A stretch of DNA of 37,604 nucleotides from Clostridiales bacterium (GCA_031282635.1 JAITDJ010000161.1:1-37604), one strand, 5' to 3'. Shown: positions 1 through 8,246, counted from the stretch's first letter. The notes: a model not told the origin generated them from the sequence alone. Translations and numbers: made by a program.

Positions 1-46
1 AGCAACTAATATTCGGTTAATATTTGAAGTCTTGTGGTTGGAGTAA

Positions 47-219
47 TACTTTAAGCTTACCACACCCTTTCATGGATTTTCAAATGCTGTTGCCCTGCAC
101 TTATATGGCGGTCGGTATACAACCTTTTTTCTCGGATATATAATTAGCAATTTGAGGATATACGTCGCGATGAAGCCAAATGAAGTACAATTTTTAAGTA
201 CTCCCCCCTCGTTTTGAAA
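47..219 (+). pseudogene. Unidentified coding-like fragment at left edge
   Basis: An open frame of about 56 codons runs from just after a TAA at 44-46 to a TGA at 217-219. It reads like the C-terminal tail of a real protein, with a Gly-Gly-Arg-Tyr stretch, a hydrophobic segment and the ending STPPSF. It has no ATG near its beginning and no ribosome binding site. The DNA is clearly more AT-rich than the ABC gene that follows, and the fragment ends about 15 bases before that gene's first ATG. I do not recognise the family. It may be the remnant of an older gene joined to the truncated ABC gene by a deletion, or chance coding potential. Confidence 0.25.
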
Positions 220-233
220 GACCCGTAAAAACC

Positions 234-1325
234 ATGGGTATGCAAGACGCGATCGCCGGGAAATACGGCGACGCCATAACCCTCTGGGTCAGCATTTTCA
301 ACAGGCGCAACAACCTTCGGGCGGCGCAGCGCGGAACGCAGACCATATACGCGGTGATTGTATTCATCTGCATCCCAATGCTTGGTGCCTACTACATGGT
401 TCAGGGCAGCATGGGCGTCGGTACGGTGCTCATGAGCATGCAGGCCGCGGGCATCTTGTCCGCGCCGATCATGAATATTATGTATTCGATGAGGGACATC
501 AACGAATTCAAGGTCAGCGGCGCTCGTATTGCCGAACTGATTGCCGAAACGCCCGAACGCCAAGGGGGCGCGAGCTTTTCTATAGAAGGCGGGGCGCCGC
601 TCGTTGAGCTCGAGCATGTCAGCTTTGCCTACGGGACGGATGAGGCGCTTCGCGTCATATCCATAAAGGTTATGCCGGGCCAGCGCATTGCCCTGGTCGG
701 CGCGTCCGGAAGCGGTAAGTCCACCGCGCTGCGCTTAATGGCCGGGCTGTATGAAGCCTCCGCCGGCAGCGTCCGCTTCGCGGGGCATGACATAAACGTG
801 TGGGATCTCACAGCAATGCGCAGCCATATGGCCTACGTGCAGCAGGATACTTTCCTGTTCCCTGGTTCCCTGCGTGAGAACATTGAGTGCGGTGAGGCAA
901 TCAATAACCTGGACGAAGTAATCAAGTGCGCCCAGCTGGATGACTGGCTGGCCAGGCAGCCGCAGGGTTTGGAAACAGACGTGGGCGAGCGCGGAAATAA
1001 GCTTTCCGGCGGCCTGCGTCAGCGGGTATCCATAGCGCGGGCAATGGCCCGGAAGCCGCTGCTCTATCTCTTTGACGAACCTACGTCTGCGCTGGAGACA
1101 GCTATGGAGGCGGATATTACAGCTGCCATGAAGCAGGCGTCGGAAGGCGCAGCCAGCGTAACGGTCGCCCACAGGCTCTCATCAATAGAAGATTCCGATA
1201 TCATCTACGCAATGCAGGAGGGCCGGGTAGTTGAATCCGGCGGCCATGAGCAGCTAATGAACTCGCGGGGCTATTATTATGAGCTATATACCAAACATGA
1301 TATGGAGGCGGAGCGGATTGGATAA
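234..1325 (+). pseudogene. 5'-truncated ABC exporter half-transporter (membrane tail plus ATPase domain)
   Basis: This encodes 363 residues where a complete ABC exporter half-molecule has about 570-600. Residues 1-110 are the last part of the transmembrane domain (helices near 25-50 and 65-80). The rest is a complete nucleotide-binding domain: Walker A GASGSGKST at 156-164, Q-loop YVQQDTFLFPG, signature LSGGL (normally LSGGQ) at 257-261, Walker B LLYLFDEPTSALE and H-loop TVAHRLSS. The first four or so transmembrane helices are missing. The ATG at 234 has no convincing Shine-Dalgarno, and upstream sequence is unrelated and AT-rich. The stop overlaps the start region of the next ABC gene, as in a heterodimeric exporter operon. 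I read it as a 5'-deleted remnant; a short ATPase-only product is possible but less likely. Confidence 0.8.
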
Positions 1326-2846
1326 TCGTACATTCCGGCGAACCATGTCCGAGTCTTTACATACATTAGGCAGGCTTATCGCCTTTACCAAGGGCGATCG
1401 CGTTCTTTATTTTGCCGGCATGTTTTTAGCGGCTGGGCAAGGCCTTATACAGACCGTGGTTTTCGGTATGGGCATATACTGGATCCTGTCCGCCGCACAG
1501 AGCGGCGACATGGCCCATACCATGCGCGTGGGGATTGCCGTGCTGGCTCTGAGCGTTTTTCTGGTCGTCATATACACGCTTGGCGCATGGATGCTGGATC
1601 ATGGCGTGGTCCGGATATCAGCGAGGGCACGGAAAAGACTCGAGGATCATATGGTAAAGATTCCGGCGCCTTGGTATGATCAGCAGCATTCCGGCGATGT
1701 GATGACGCGCTTGTTTCATGACTATGAAGCCGGTATGGAAAATACGCTGAATGTACCCATCCAGCTGACGCTGAATATCCTCTTGTCCGGCGTGGGTTCG
1801 ATCATCGCCATTGTCGCGCTGGATTGGCGTATCGCCTTATCGCTTTTAGTGATCAGCGCCTTGTCCATGCTGCTGACTTCGCGTTTCGTGGTAGCCAGCC
1901 GCGCAGCCGCAACCGATGTTAGAAAGCAAAACTCGGCCGTTTCCGAACGCTTGTTGGATATCGTGGGCGCGGCCCAGGTCTTGCACGTACACGCGTTATA
2001 TAACTTTGTATTGAACCTGCTGGGAGCGGAGGTAAAAAAAGGGCGGGAATACGCCGACAGACAGGGACGGATCATCGCGCTGCAGGATGCCGCGGGCGAA
2101 GCGGTGACGCTGCTGATCTACGCGGGCGTGCTGTCCGTAGGGCTGGCAGGCATGGTTAACGGATCGGTGAACGCGGCTAAATTAATAGCTATTTTCCAAT
2201 TGTCGCGCGGGCCGATTAATCTGTTCACCAGTTTTGGCAGCATGCTGGTGGATCTGCAAAATGGTTTGGCCGGCGCTGAACGCGTATTCCAGATGTGGGA
2301 CATCACCGAGGAAAACTATGGGCATATCGCAGCGCCCATGCCCGGCGCGCCCGCGGTATCGCTGTCCGGCGTAAACTTTTCTTACAGAGCGGATACGCCC
2401 ATTCTGAGCGGTATTTCCTTGGAAGCGCACGTAGGATCGAAGACAGCGCTTATGGGTGAGAGCGGCTGCGGCAAATCAACTGTGATGAAATTGCTGTCCG
2501 GGTTATACCCTGCTTACGAGGGCAGCGTAAAAGTGTTCGGGCATGAATTGCGTGAATTGCCGCGCAACGCCGTCAATAATCTGTTGGTTTACGTGACTCA
2601 GGATCCGCATCTGTTCATTGGTACAATTGAGGAAAACATCGGGCTGGCTAAGAAGGGCGCTTCTATCGAAGAGATTAAGAAGGCGGCCGAGCTCGCTGAC
2701 GCCCATGAATTTATTGAGAACTTGCCGGGCGGATATGGTTATATGATTTCAGAGCGGGGCGGCGGGCAGGCGGTACGCTGTTCGTGGCGACACACAGGCC
2801 GTCGCTGTTGCAGGTGATGGACAGGATTTTGGAAATTGGATCATAA
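1318..2846 (+). pseudogene. ABC exporter half-transporter with internal deletion and frameshift
   Basis: The second subunit of the exporter pair has an intact transmembrane domain (about residues 15-320) and the start of the ATPase domain, with Walker A GESGCGKST near 380-388 and Q-loop YVTQDPHLF. Just after SERGGG, where LSGGQ should follow, the frame reads into an unrelated tail and stops at 2817. In another frame, 2772-2846 encodes GTLFVATHRPSLLQVMDRIL and a few more residues, which is the H-loop and C-terminus of this same kind of protein. About 55 codons with the signature, Walker B and D-loop are therefore missing, out of frame. The likely start is TTG 1318, six bases after GGAGGCGGA and overlapping the upstream stop; ATG 1345 is the alternative. 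The product cannot hydrolyse ATP. Confidence 0.88.
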
Positions 2847-2935
2847 CTCCCGCCAATTGTCAGGGACATTTTACTAATACGCCAATAAACGTTGGTAATA
2901 CTACCGTCATAAGAAAAAAATGTAGTGACAACGTA

Positions 2936-2964
2936 TTGACAAATGGCAAGTTTTCAGATATACT
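2936..2964 (+). promoter_or_regulatory. Sigma-A promoter of the toxin-antitoxin operon
   Basis: A consensus -35 TTGACA (2936-2941) and -10 TATACT (2959-2964) are separated by 17 bases, 22 bases upstream of the GTG start of the antitoxin. This is one of the best promoter matches in the window. Confidence 0.85.
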
Positions 2965-2987
2965 GTATCAAGAGGAGATGATACAGT
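2962..2987. promoter_or_regulatory. Inverted-repeat operator of the toxin-antitoxin operon
   Basis: A perfect 8-bp inverted repeat, ACTGTATC (2962-2969) and GATACAGT (2980-2987), overlaps the -10 end at one side and the GTG start codon at the other, with the ribosome binding site AGAGGAG between the arms. RelB/DinJ antitoxins repress their own operon by binding such sites, so this is probably the autoregulatory operator. In RNA the same repeat could hide the ribosome binding site. Confidence 0.7.
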
Positions 2988-3264
2988 GCCCACAATTCAG
3001 TTCCGAACAGACGAAACAACCAAATCTCAATCCAATAAAATTTTCCAGCAGCTAGGAATTACAATGTCTGACGCTATTAATATGTTCCTGCGTCAATCAA
3101 TATTGCACGGCGGTCTGCCGTTTGAGTTGAAAATACCGAAGTACAGCGATGCCACGCTCGCTGCGCTCGCCGACATGGAACAAAGCAAAGGCAAAGGTAT
3201 TCGAGGGAAAGCGGTTCGCGATGCACTCGCAGATTTAAAAGCAGATGGCGGTGACGACGTTTGA
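2986..3264 (+). CDS. RelB/DinJ family antitoxin
   Basis: This 92-residue protein has the N-terminal ribbon-helix-helix of RelB/DinJ antitoxins: a short beta strand (TIQFRTDE), then helices containing IFQQLGITMSDAINMFL, and the characteristic QSILHGGLPFELKIP. The acidic, flexible C-terminus (about 60-92) is where these antitoxins wrap the toxin. It starts at GTG 2986 after AGAGGAG. It should bind the operator overlapping its own promoter and neutralise the downstream YafQ-like product. Its stop (TGA 3262-3264) abuts an ATG at 3265, the expected toxin start, which is now out of frame. Confidence 0.9.
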   Translation: MPTIQFRTDETTKSQSNKIFQQLGITMSDAINMFLRQSILHGGLPFELKIPKYSDATLAALADMEQSKGKGIRGKAVRDALADLKADGGDDV

Positions 3265-3305
3265 ATGTACGTTGACGAAGCCAATTCAAGAAGGACTACA
3301 AGCTG

Positions 3306-3542
3306 ATGATGAAACAAAACAGAGATATTGCCGCGTTGGATGTTGTGATCGAAGAATTGGCTGTTCCAAACCCTTTACCAGAAAAGTACCTTGACCATCC
3401 GCTCAAAGGAGATCACAAGGGGTATAGGGAATGCCATATTGAACCGGATTGGCTTCTGATTTACGGCTATGAAACGCTTAATGTTGATAAAAATCAATTA
3501 CTTCTCGTTAGGACAGGTACACATTCAGATTTGCTTGAATAA
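3306..3542 (+). pseudogene. YafQ/RelE family mRNA interferase toxin, 5' frameshifted
   Basis: The open part (78 residues) matches YafQ-type endoribonucleases that cut mRNA on the ribosome: KGYRECHIEPDWLLIY and LLVRTGTHSDLL carry the His, Asp, Trp and His expected in the active site. The natural start should be ATG 3265, directly after the antitoxin stop, but that frame gives only 13 residues. The family-typical N-terminus (FKKDYKLM) lies in the toxin frame from about 3285, just downstream of a TGA at 3273. One base appears lost or gained between 3265 and 3285. Initiation at ATG 3306 or 3309 after AAGAAGGA (3288-3295) could make a form lacking the first strand and part of helix 1. This is either an inactivated toxin, an N-truncated one, or a sequencing error. 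Confidence 0.75.
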
Positions 3543-3904
3543 CCACACTAATCATTACGTGTTGATTAGGAAAAATCAATCTTAATAAATATTTCTTGAC
3601 ATTGAGACATTGCGATGATAGCATTATATAAAGTGACTATAACTTGAGGTTTATAATGTTAGAAACACTAAAAACCCTCCATATGGCATATAGTGGTAAT
3701 ATCAAAAAGCAGAATAATTATTATTTTATTATTTTGAAAAAATTCGTCTGAAATGCCATATTTGGACGACACAAACGGGAGCGAGATCCATCTGTCGGGC
3801 TAAGGGTATAGGTATTCCCATAAAAGCAATCAATAGTCAAAAACTATTGGTTATTTTTATGTAAAACTCTTCGCGAAATACATTAATTTACGAGAAAGGC
3901 TGTG
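3543..3904. other. Intergenic region and long leader ahead of the GRE operon
   Basis: This stretch of 362 bases is AT-rich. It holds a weak hairpin after the toxin (CTAATCA 3549-3555 with TGATTAG 3564-3570) and a promoter-like pair at 3597-3625. It also holds a 9-bp inverted repeat, ATATGGCAT (3681-3689) and ATGCCATAT (3753-3761). A small hairpin, CAATAGT (3831-3837) with ACTATTG (3843-3849), is followed by a T-rich tract. A 33-codon frame from ATG 3657 is too weak to call a gene. No known riboswitch family was recognised. Confidence 0.5.
3597..3625 (+). promoter_or_regulatory. Candidate promoter of the GRE operon
   Basis: TTGACA (3597-3602) and TAGCAT (3620-3625) are 17 bases apart, with a TATATA just after. 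It is the only strong -35 in the gap before the operon, which would give a leader of about 270 bases containing the inverted repeats described for this gap. Confidence 0.5.
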
Positions 3905-4957
3905 GTGAGTATGAACCCTGGAATTGCGGTCATTGGTTATGGCGGCATGGGAGGGCATCATGTAAGAAGATTGATGCTGATTCCGGAAGAAGTAAGGGTT
4001 ACCGGTATTTTCGACATAGATCCTGCAAAGGGAAAAGCGGCTCAACAAGCGGGTATAAACGTTTTTTCCTCACAGGAAGAGCTGCTTGCGGATCCCGCGA
4101 CCGATATCGTGATTATCGCGACGCCGAATGATACGCATAAGTCTATAGCTGTTGCCTCTATGGAACGAAAAAAACACGTGATATGTGAAAAACCCGTTAC
4201 TATGTTCTGTGCGGATTTGCGAGAGATGATCGATTGCGCGAATAAAAACGGAGTGATTTTTTCTGTGCATCAAAACCGACGATGGGACGAGGATTTCCTC
4301 ATGGTCAGTAATTTGTATCGGGAGGACGCGCTCGGCCGTGTCTTTACGATAGAATCGCGGGTTCACGGTTCCAGGGGTATACCCGGCGATTGGCGGAAAC
4401 AGGCGTCGAAGGGCGGCGGTATGGTACTGGACTGGGGCGTACACATACTCGATCAGATGCTGTGCTTGATGGGAGATCGCGCTATTGAATCGCTCTACGC
4501 CCAGTATTCTTACGCTTTGGGAGAAGAAGTGGAGGATGGTTTCCGCGCTGATTTTCGCTTTGAAGGCTCGCTGAGTTTTCACCTGGAAGTCAGTACCATG
4601 AATTATATAAATTTGCCCCGCTGGTATATACAGGGCGCTAAGGGTACAGCGGTTATAGAACGTTTTGATTCCGACGCCCGGCTGATGCTGCCCAGAGGAA
4701 AGGCGGACGACGCGACTCCGGTCGTAACGGCGGCCGGTATTACCAAGACTATGGCGCCCAGAGGCGCCGATACTTTGACCGAAGTGATTCGGCCAAAACT
4801 TACTTCCGATGTTAAGGATTATTACAGAAACTTTATTAAGGCTGTTCGCGGCATGGAAGAACAAATCGTCACCCACGCCCAAATGCTGAGAGTTCTTGGA
4901 ATAATTGAGAAAATGCATATATCCGCTGGAGAAAACACAATTATTCGCAATATCTGA
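3905..4957 (+). CDS. Gfo/Idh/MocA family NAD(P)-dependent oxidoreductase (first of three)
   Basis: A two-domain dehydrogenase of about 350 residues. The N-terminal Rossmann fold begins IAVIGYGGMGGHH (GxGxxG) and carries the family lysine in CEKPVT near residue 96. The C-terminal alpha/beta domain has GGGMVLDWGVHILDQM, with the Asp and His that usually complete the active site. Enzymes of this family oxidise or reduce sugars, cyclitols, glycosides and related alcohols at a carbinol carbon. GTG 3905 lies five bases after AGAAAGG; GTG 3902 and ATG 3911 are alternatives. It is the first gene of the operon and is followed after 53 bases by the GRE. The exact substrate cannot be read from the sequence. 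Confidence 0.9.
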   Translation: MSMNPGIAVIGYGGMGGHHVRRLMLIPEEVRVTGIFDIDPAKGKAAQQAGINVFSSQEELLADPATDIVIIATPNDTHKSIAVASMERKKHVICEKPVTMFCADLREMIDCANKNGVIFSVHQNRRWDEDFLMVSNLYREDALGRVFTIESRVHGSRGIPGDWRKQASKGGGMVLDWGVHILDQMLCLMGDRAIESLYAQYSYALGEEVEDGFRADFRFEGSLSFHLEVSTMNYINLPRWYIQGAKGTAVIERFDSDARLMLPRGKADDATPVVTAAGITKTMAPRGADTLTEVIRPKLTSDVKDYYRNFIKAVRGMEEQIVTHAQMLRVLGIIEKMHISAGENTIIRNI

Positions 4958-4965
4958 TTGAAACC

Positions 4966-4995
4966 GGCGATTAAAAATATGGCGATTAAAAATAT
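4966..4995 (+). repeat. Perfect 15-bp tandem duplication upstream of the GRE gene
   Basis: GGCGATTAAAAATAT occurs twice in immediate succession (4966-4980 and 4981-4995), just before the ribosome binding site GGAGG at 5001-5005. It could be a replication slippage product or a paired protein-binding site; it also lengthens the AT-rich leader that keeps the GRE start unstructured. Confidence 0.85.
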
Positions 4996-5010
4996 GATAA
5001 GGAGGAACAG

Positions 5011-7194
5011 GTGAGAAATCGAATCAATCAACACAGTCCTGACGCGCCGATGAGCTATCGCGATCGCATGGCGATTTTACGGCGGCATAAAATCGAAGAT
5101 ACACAAGACAAAAAAGGGCTTCGACAATACGCGGACGGAGACGATTACGGGGCGATAACCCCGCCGGCTGATTTTGAGTTTAAGCCCTGCGTCAACCACC
5201 CCAATGGCGGCTGGTATGGATATGAAGGCTGGTCCAAGACATTTTATAAACTGATGGAAGAGCATCCGGTCTTTATAGATCCCTGCGACGCTTTCCCGAA
5301 TCGGTTTATGGTCTGCCTGTCGTTCGTAAAGCCCATTCCTCCAGTGTTCAATCCGGATTATCCGTACGACGATCTGCGCGAACGTCAGACTAAGTACGGC
5401 ATTATGGGCGGGATCGGCGCGGATTCCCATTTCGGCGGGGATTATCGCGTGGGTTTGGAAGTCGGTTGGGGCGGTTTATTGGAAAAACTTGAAAAATACC
5501 AAGCGATAAATCCCGGCTGTGATGATTTCTACGACGCCGAGATAATGACCGTAAAGGGCGTACAACTCTGGATGAGGCATACCGTCGAGGAGATCGGCAA
5601 GGCCATTCAGCTTGAGACGCACCCCGCGCTTGTCGAGAATCTCAAAGAAATGCGAAAAAATACCGAATTTCTTATAGACCACAAACCGGAAACGCTGCGT
5701 CAGGCGTGCGAGTGGATCTGCTGGTTCAACATGGCGTCTAGGGAGTACAACCGCGACGGCGCCGGCGGCCAGCTTGACGAACTGCTGCGTCCTTATTACG
5801 AGCGGGATCTTGAGGCGGGCGTTGTTAACGAAGAAAAGGCCAAATACTATCTCGCATGCCTGCTGCTTAACGACGCGCATTATTATCAGGTAGGCGGCGT
5901 GACCGCCGACGGATCGGATATGGTCACGTATTTTTCCTATATGATACTTGAAGCGGCCGATTGGCTGGATTCGTCCTGCAATATTACGGTTCGCGTCCAC
6001 AAAAACATTAATCTGGATTTTCTCAAAACATCCGTGGGTTACCTCTTTAAAAACAAGAACGGATGGCCGCGCTTTTCCGGGGACGATGCCCTGACTAACG
6101 GTTTTATGCGCAAAGGCTACCCCAAAGAGCTGGCCGTACAGCGCGTCGCGGTAGGGTGTCACTGGATGAGCCTCCCGGGCATGGAATATTGCCTGAATGA
6201 TTGCGTTAAGCTCAATAACGCCAAGCATTTCCGTATCGCGCTGGACGAGATGATGGTCTCCGACGATGAGAAAAGCACAGCGCGTCTGTGGGAACTGTAT
6301 CGCAGGCACACGCGCAAAGCTATTGAACTGACGGTCGAGGGCATAATGTTTCATCTGAAATATCAAGCTTATAATATCCCTGAACTGATGCTCAACCTGA
6401 TCTGCCATGGTCCCGTGGAACGCGGCCTTGACGTGACGGCGGACGGGGTTGATTATTATAACATGTGTATCGACGGGACGGGTATAGCCACAGTGGCCGA
6501 TTCGTTCGCGGCGATCGAACAGCGGGTGGAAAAGGAAAAACGCCTTACCTGGGAGGATATGTACGCCGCCGTTACCTCGAATTTTGAGGCCATGGGGGGG
6601 GAAGTCACGCGCAAAATGCTCGCGTCAAGCGCTCGTTACGGCGGTGGGAACACAATCGCGGATGTATGGGCGGAGCGCGTCTCGAAGACGTTTGCCGACG
6701 ACGTCGTCAGTATGGATACCGAGAAGGTAAAGTTTATCCCGGGTTGGTTCTCATGGTCAAATACGATTATAATCGGCAAACAAGTTGGCGCGACCCCGAA
6801 CGGAAGAAAAGCCGGCGAGCCGATTAACCACGGCGCGAACCCGCATCCCGGGTTCCGCAAGGATGGGGCGCTGACAGCCATGTCTAATTCCATCTGCGCG
6901 ATTCAACCGGGCTACGGCAATACCTCGCCGATTCAGCTTGAGCTCGACCCCGGTATGGCCCAGGATGAAGAAGGAGTCGCCAAGATTGTGGACTACATCC
7001 GCACAATATGCGAACAAGGCAGCACGCTGCTTAATATCAATATCATTGACGCCAATAAGATCCTCGCGGCGAATGAAAACCCAGACGCTTATCCTGACTT
7101 GGTCGTCCGCGTTACGGGCTTTACCGCGTATTTCTGTCTCCTTACGCCGGAATTCCGTAAACTGGTGGTCGATAGGATTTTGATAGCGGCTTAG
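5011..7194 (+). CDS. Glycyl radical enzyme of unassigned function (PFL-like fold)
   Basis: A 727-residue member of the pyruvate formate-lyase/glycyl radical superfamily, a little shorter than the common 780-850. The C-terminal glycyl loop is VVRVTGFTAYF with the radical glycine at 703, 25 residues from the end. The thiyl cysteine is best placed at C383 (AVGCHWMSLPG): the Cys-to-Gly spacing of 320 is close to that of known members. The Cys-X-Glu of GRE dehydratases and lyases is absent (Cys-His-Trp instead), as is the tandem Cys-Cys of pyruvate formate-lyase, so it is neither a standard eliminase nor PFL. It starts at GTG 5011 after AAGGAGG. The activase is two genes downstream, and dehydrogenases and sugar-isomerase folds surround it, so a sugar, cyclitol or glycoside-derived substrate is the best inference. 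Confidence 0.9.
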   Translation: MRNRINQHSPDAPMSYRDRMAILRRHKIEDTQDKKGLRQYADGDDYGAITPPADFEFKPCVNHPNGGWYGYEGWSKTFYKLMEEHPVFIDPCDAFPNRFMVCLSFVKPIPPVFNPDYPYDDLRERQTKYGIMGGIGADSHFGGDYRVGLEVGWGGLLEKLEKYQAINPGCDDFYDAEIMTVKGVQLWMRHTVEEIGKAIQLETHPALVENLKEMRKNTEFLIDHKPETLRQACEWICWFNMASREYNRDGAGGQLDELLRPYYERDLEAGVVNEEKAKYYLACLLLNDAHYYQVGGVTADGSDMVTYFSYMILEAADWLDSSCNITVRVHKNINLDFLKTSVGYLFKNKNGWPRFSGDDALTNGFMRKGYPKELAVQRVAVGCHWMSLPGMEYCLNDCVKLNNAKHFRIALDEMMVSDDEKSTARLWELYRRHTRKAIELTVEGIMFHLKYQAYNIPELMLNLICHGPVERGLDVTADGVDYYNMCIDGTGIATVADSFAAIEQRVEKEKRLTWEDMYAAVTSNFEAMGGEVTRKMLASSARYGGGNTIADVWAERVSKTFADDVVSMDTEKVKFIPGWFSWSNTIIIGKQVGATPNGRKAGEPINHGANPHPGFRKDGALTAMSNSICAIQPGYGNTSPIQLELDPGMAQDEEGVAKIVDYIRTICEQGSTLLNINIIDANKILAANENPDAYPDLVVRVTGFTAYFCLLTPEFRKLVVDRILIAA

Positions 7195-7209
7195 ATATGA
7201 AGGCGATAA

Positions 7210-7258
7210 GATTTGCCAAACGCAAAAACCGCGCTTGGCAAATCCCAGCTTTCGCTGG
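7210..7258 (+). promoter_or_regulatory. Two consecutive hairpins between the GRE and isomerase genes
   Basis: A 10-bp perfect stem, GATTTGCCAA (7210-7219) with TTGGCAAATC (7235-7244), is followed immediately by CCAGC-TTTC-GCTGG (7245-7258). There is no U-tract, so they are not a typical terminator. Such intergenic hairpins commonly protect the upstream mRNA from 3' exonucleases and would raise GRE expression over the rest of the operon. Confidence 0.65.
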
Positions 7259-7284
7259 TATAAATTAAAAAGGAGCTGGCGTTT

Positions 7285-8172
7285 ATGTACAGACTGGCTA
7301 ATGTGGCGTGGGGTTGGACGCCTATCCCGGAGAATCTCCCAAAGGATGACTCGCTGTTCCGGATTGCCGATAAAATTAAAGAGATTGGTTTTGAGGGCGT
7401 TGATTATTTAACGACTCAGGAGTCTATTGATAAGTACTTCACCGAGCGGCTCAGTAAGGATTTGGGGGATTATTGCCGCTCCATCGGATTGCCGCCTAAC
7501 GTTTTGGTTTATCAGTCTTTTGACTGGCACGGGGAGGCGGATTCGGTCAAAGCTCACTGGGAGCATTTAGAGAAACATATCCAAATCGCGCAGTGGATAG
7601 GCTGTAATATTGTATCCTGTCTGTCTGTGCCGCCACGCGGCGCCGCGCGACCGCACGCGAGTTTTGCCAGCGCGGCTATGAAGCGTTCCTACAACCTGCC
7701 TGACGACTATGACTATGAGGCGGATTGGAACAGTCTCGCGGAGTCCTTCAAAAAGGCGCTGAAATTGGTCAAAACGGCCGGTATGCGTATGTCTATTGAA
7801 TGTTTCCCCGGAACGATGGTTTCAACCCCCGAAGCGATGGTCAAGATGACAAACGATGTGGGCGATCCCGATTTTGGAATTCAACTGGACACGAATCACC
7901 TGGTTCACCAGAGTATTGACCCCGAATTCGCGATTAATATAGTGGGCGGTAAGCGGATCTTCAATGTGCATTGCAAGGATCACGACGGGGTGACCCGCGG
8001 GAATATCCCCTGCGGCACGGGAATTATCGACTATCAGCGTGTAATTCACGCGCTTGAGAAAGTCGGCTATGAAGGCAGTCTGACGATTGAGCAGGAATTT
8101 ACGGATAACCCTCGGCGCTATAATTTACAGGGGTACGAACATATACGCAAGTGCTTGGCGGGTACGTATTGA
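7285..8172 (+). CDS. Sugar phosphate isomerase/epimerase-like TIM-barrel protein
   Basis: A 295-residue xylose-isomerase-like TIM barrel (AP endonuclease family 2 fold). The usual metal site can be traced: E172 (SIECFPG), D202 (QLDTNH), H229 (NVHCKDHDG) and E269 (TIEQEF). Relatives include inosose dehydratase, ketose 3-epimerases and C-glycoside-cleaving subunits; all act on keto sugars or cyclitols through an enediolate with a divalent metal. It starts at ATG 7285 after AAAGGAG. It lies between the GRE and the activase gene, so it probably handles the substrate or the product of the GRE or of the neighbouring dehydrogenases. The specific reaction is unknown. Confidence 0.88.
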   Translation: MYRLANVAWGWTPIPENLPKDDSLFRIADKIKEIGFEGVDYLTTQESIDKYFTERLSKDLGDYCRSIGLPPNVLVYQSFDWHGEADSVKAHWEHLEKHIQIAQWIGCNIVSCLSVPPRGAARPHASFASAAMKRSYNLPDDYDYEADWNSLAESFKKALKLVKTAGMRMSIECFPGTMVSTPEAMVKMTNDVGDPDFGIQLDTNHLVHQSIDPEFAINIVGGKRIFNVHCKDHDGVTRGNIPCGTGIIDYQRVIHALEKVGYEGSLTIEQEFTDNPRRYNLQGYEHIRKCLAGTY

Positions 8173-8246
8173 TTAACCGGCGGAATTCCCATTCAACGTT
8201 GTGATTCTGGCGGAAAATAAAACGCGAAAGGGGAATAATCAGCGGC

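Noticed and set aside
3657-3758. 33-codon frame from ATG 3657
   Set aside because: Composition is dominated by AT-rich codons, there is no clear ribosome binding site, and it overlaps an inverted repeat in a leader region.
4070-4918. Long open frame on the minus strand (282 codons)
   Set aside because: It lies wholly antisense to the first MocA-type dehydrogenase, has no ribosome binding site, and its translation shows no family-like motif; it is a by-product of codon bias.
5476-6408. Minus-strand open frame of 310 codons inside the GRE gene
   Set aside because: It is fully antisense to a conserved enzyme with no start signal; treated as a shadow frame.
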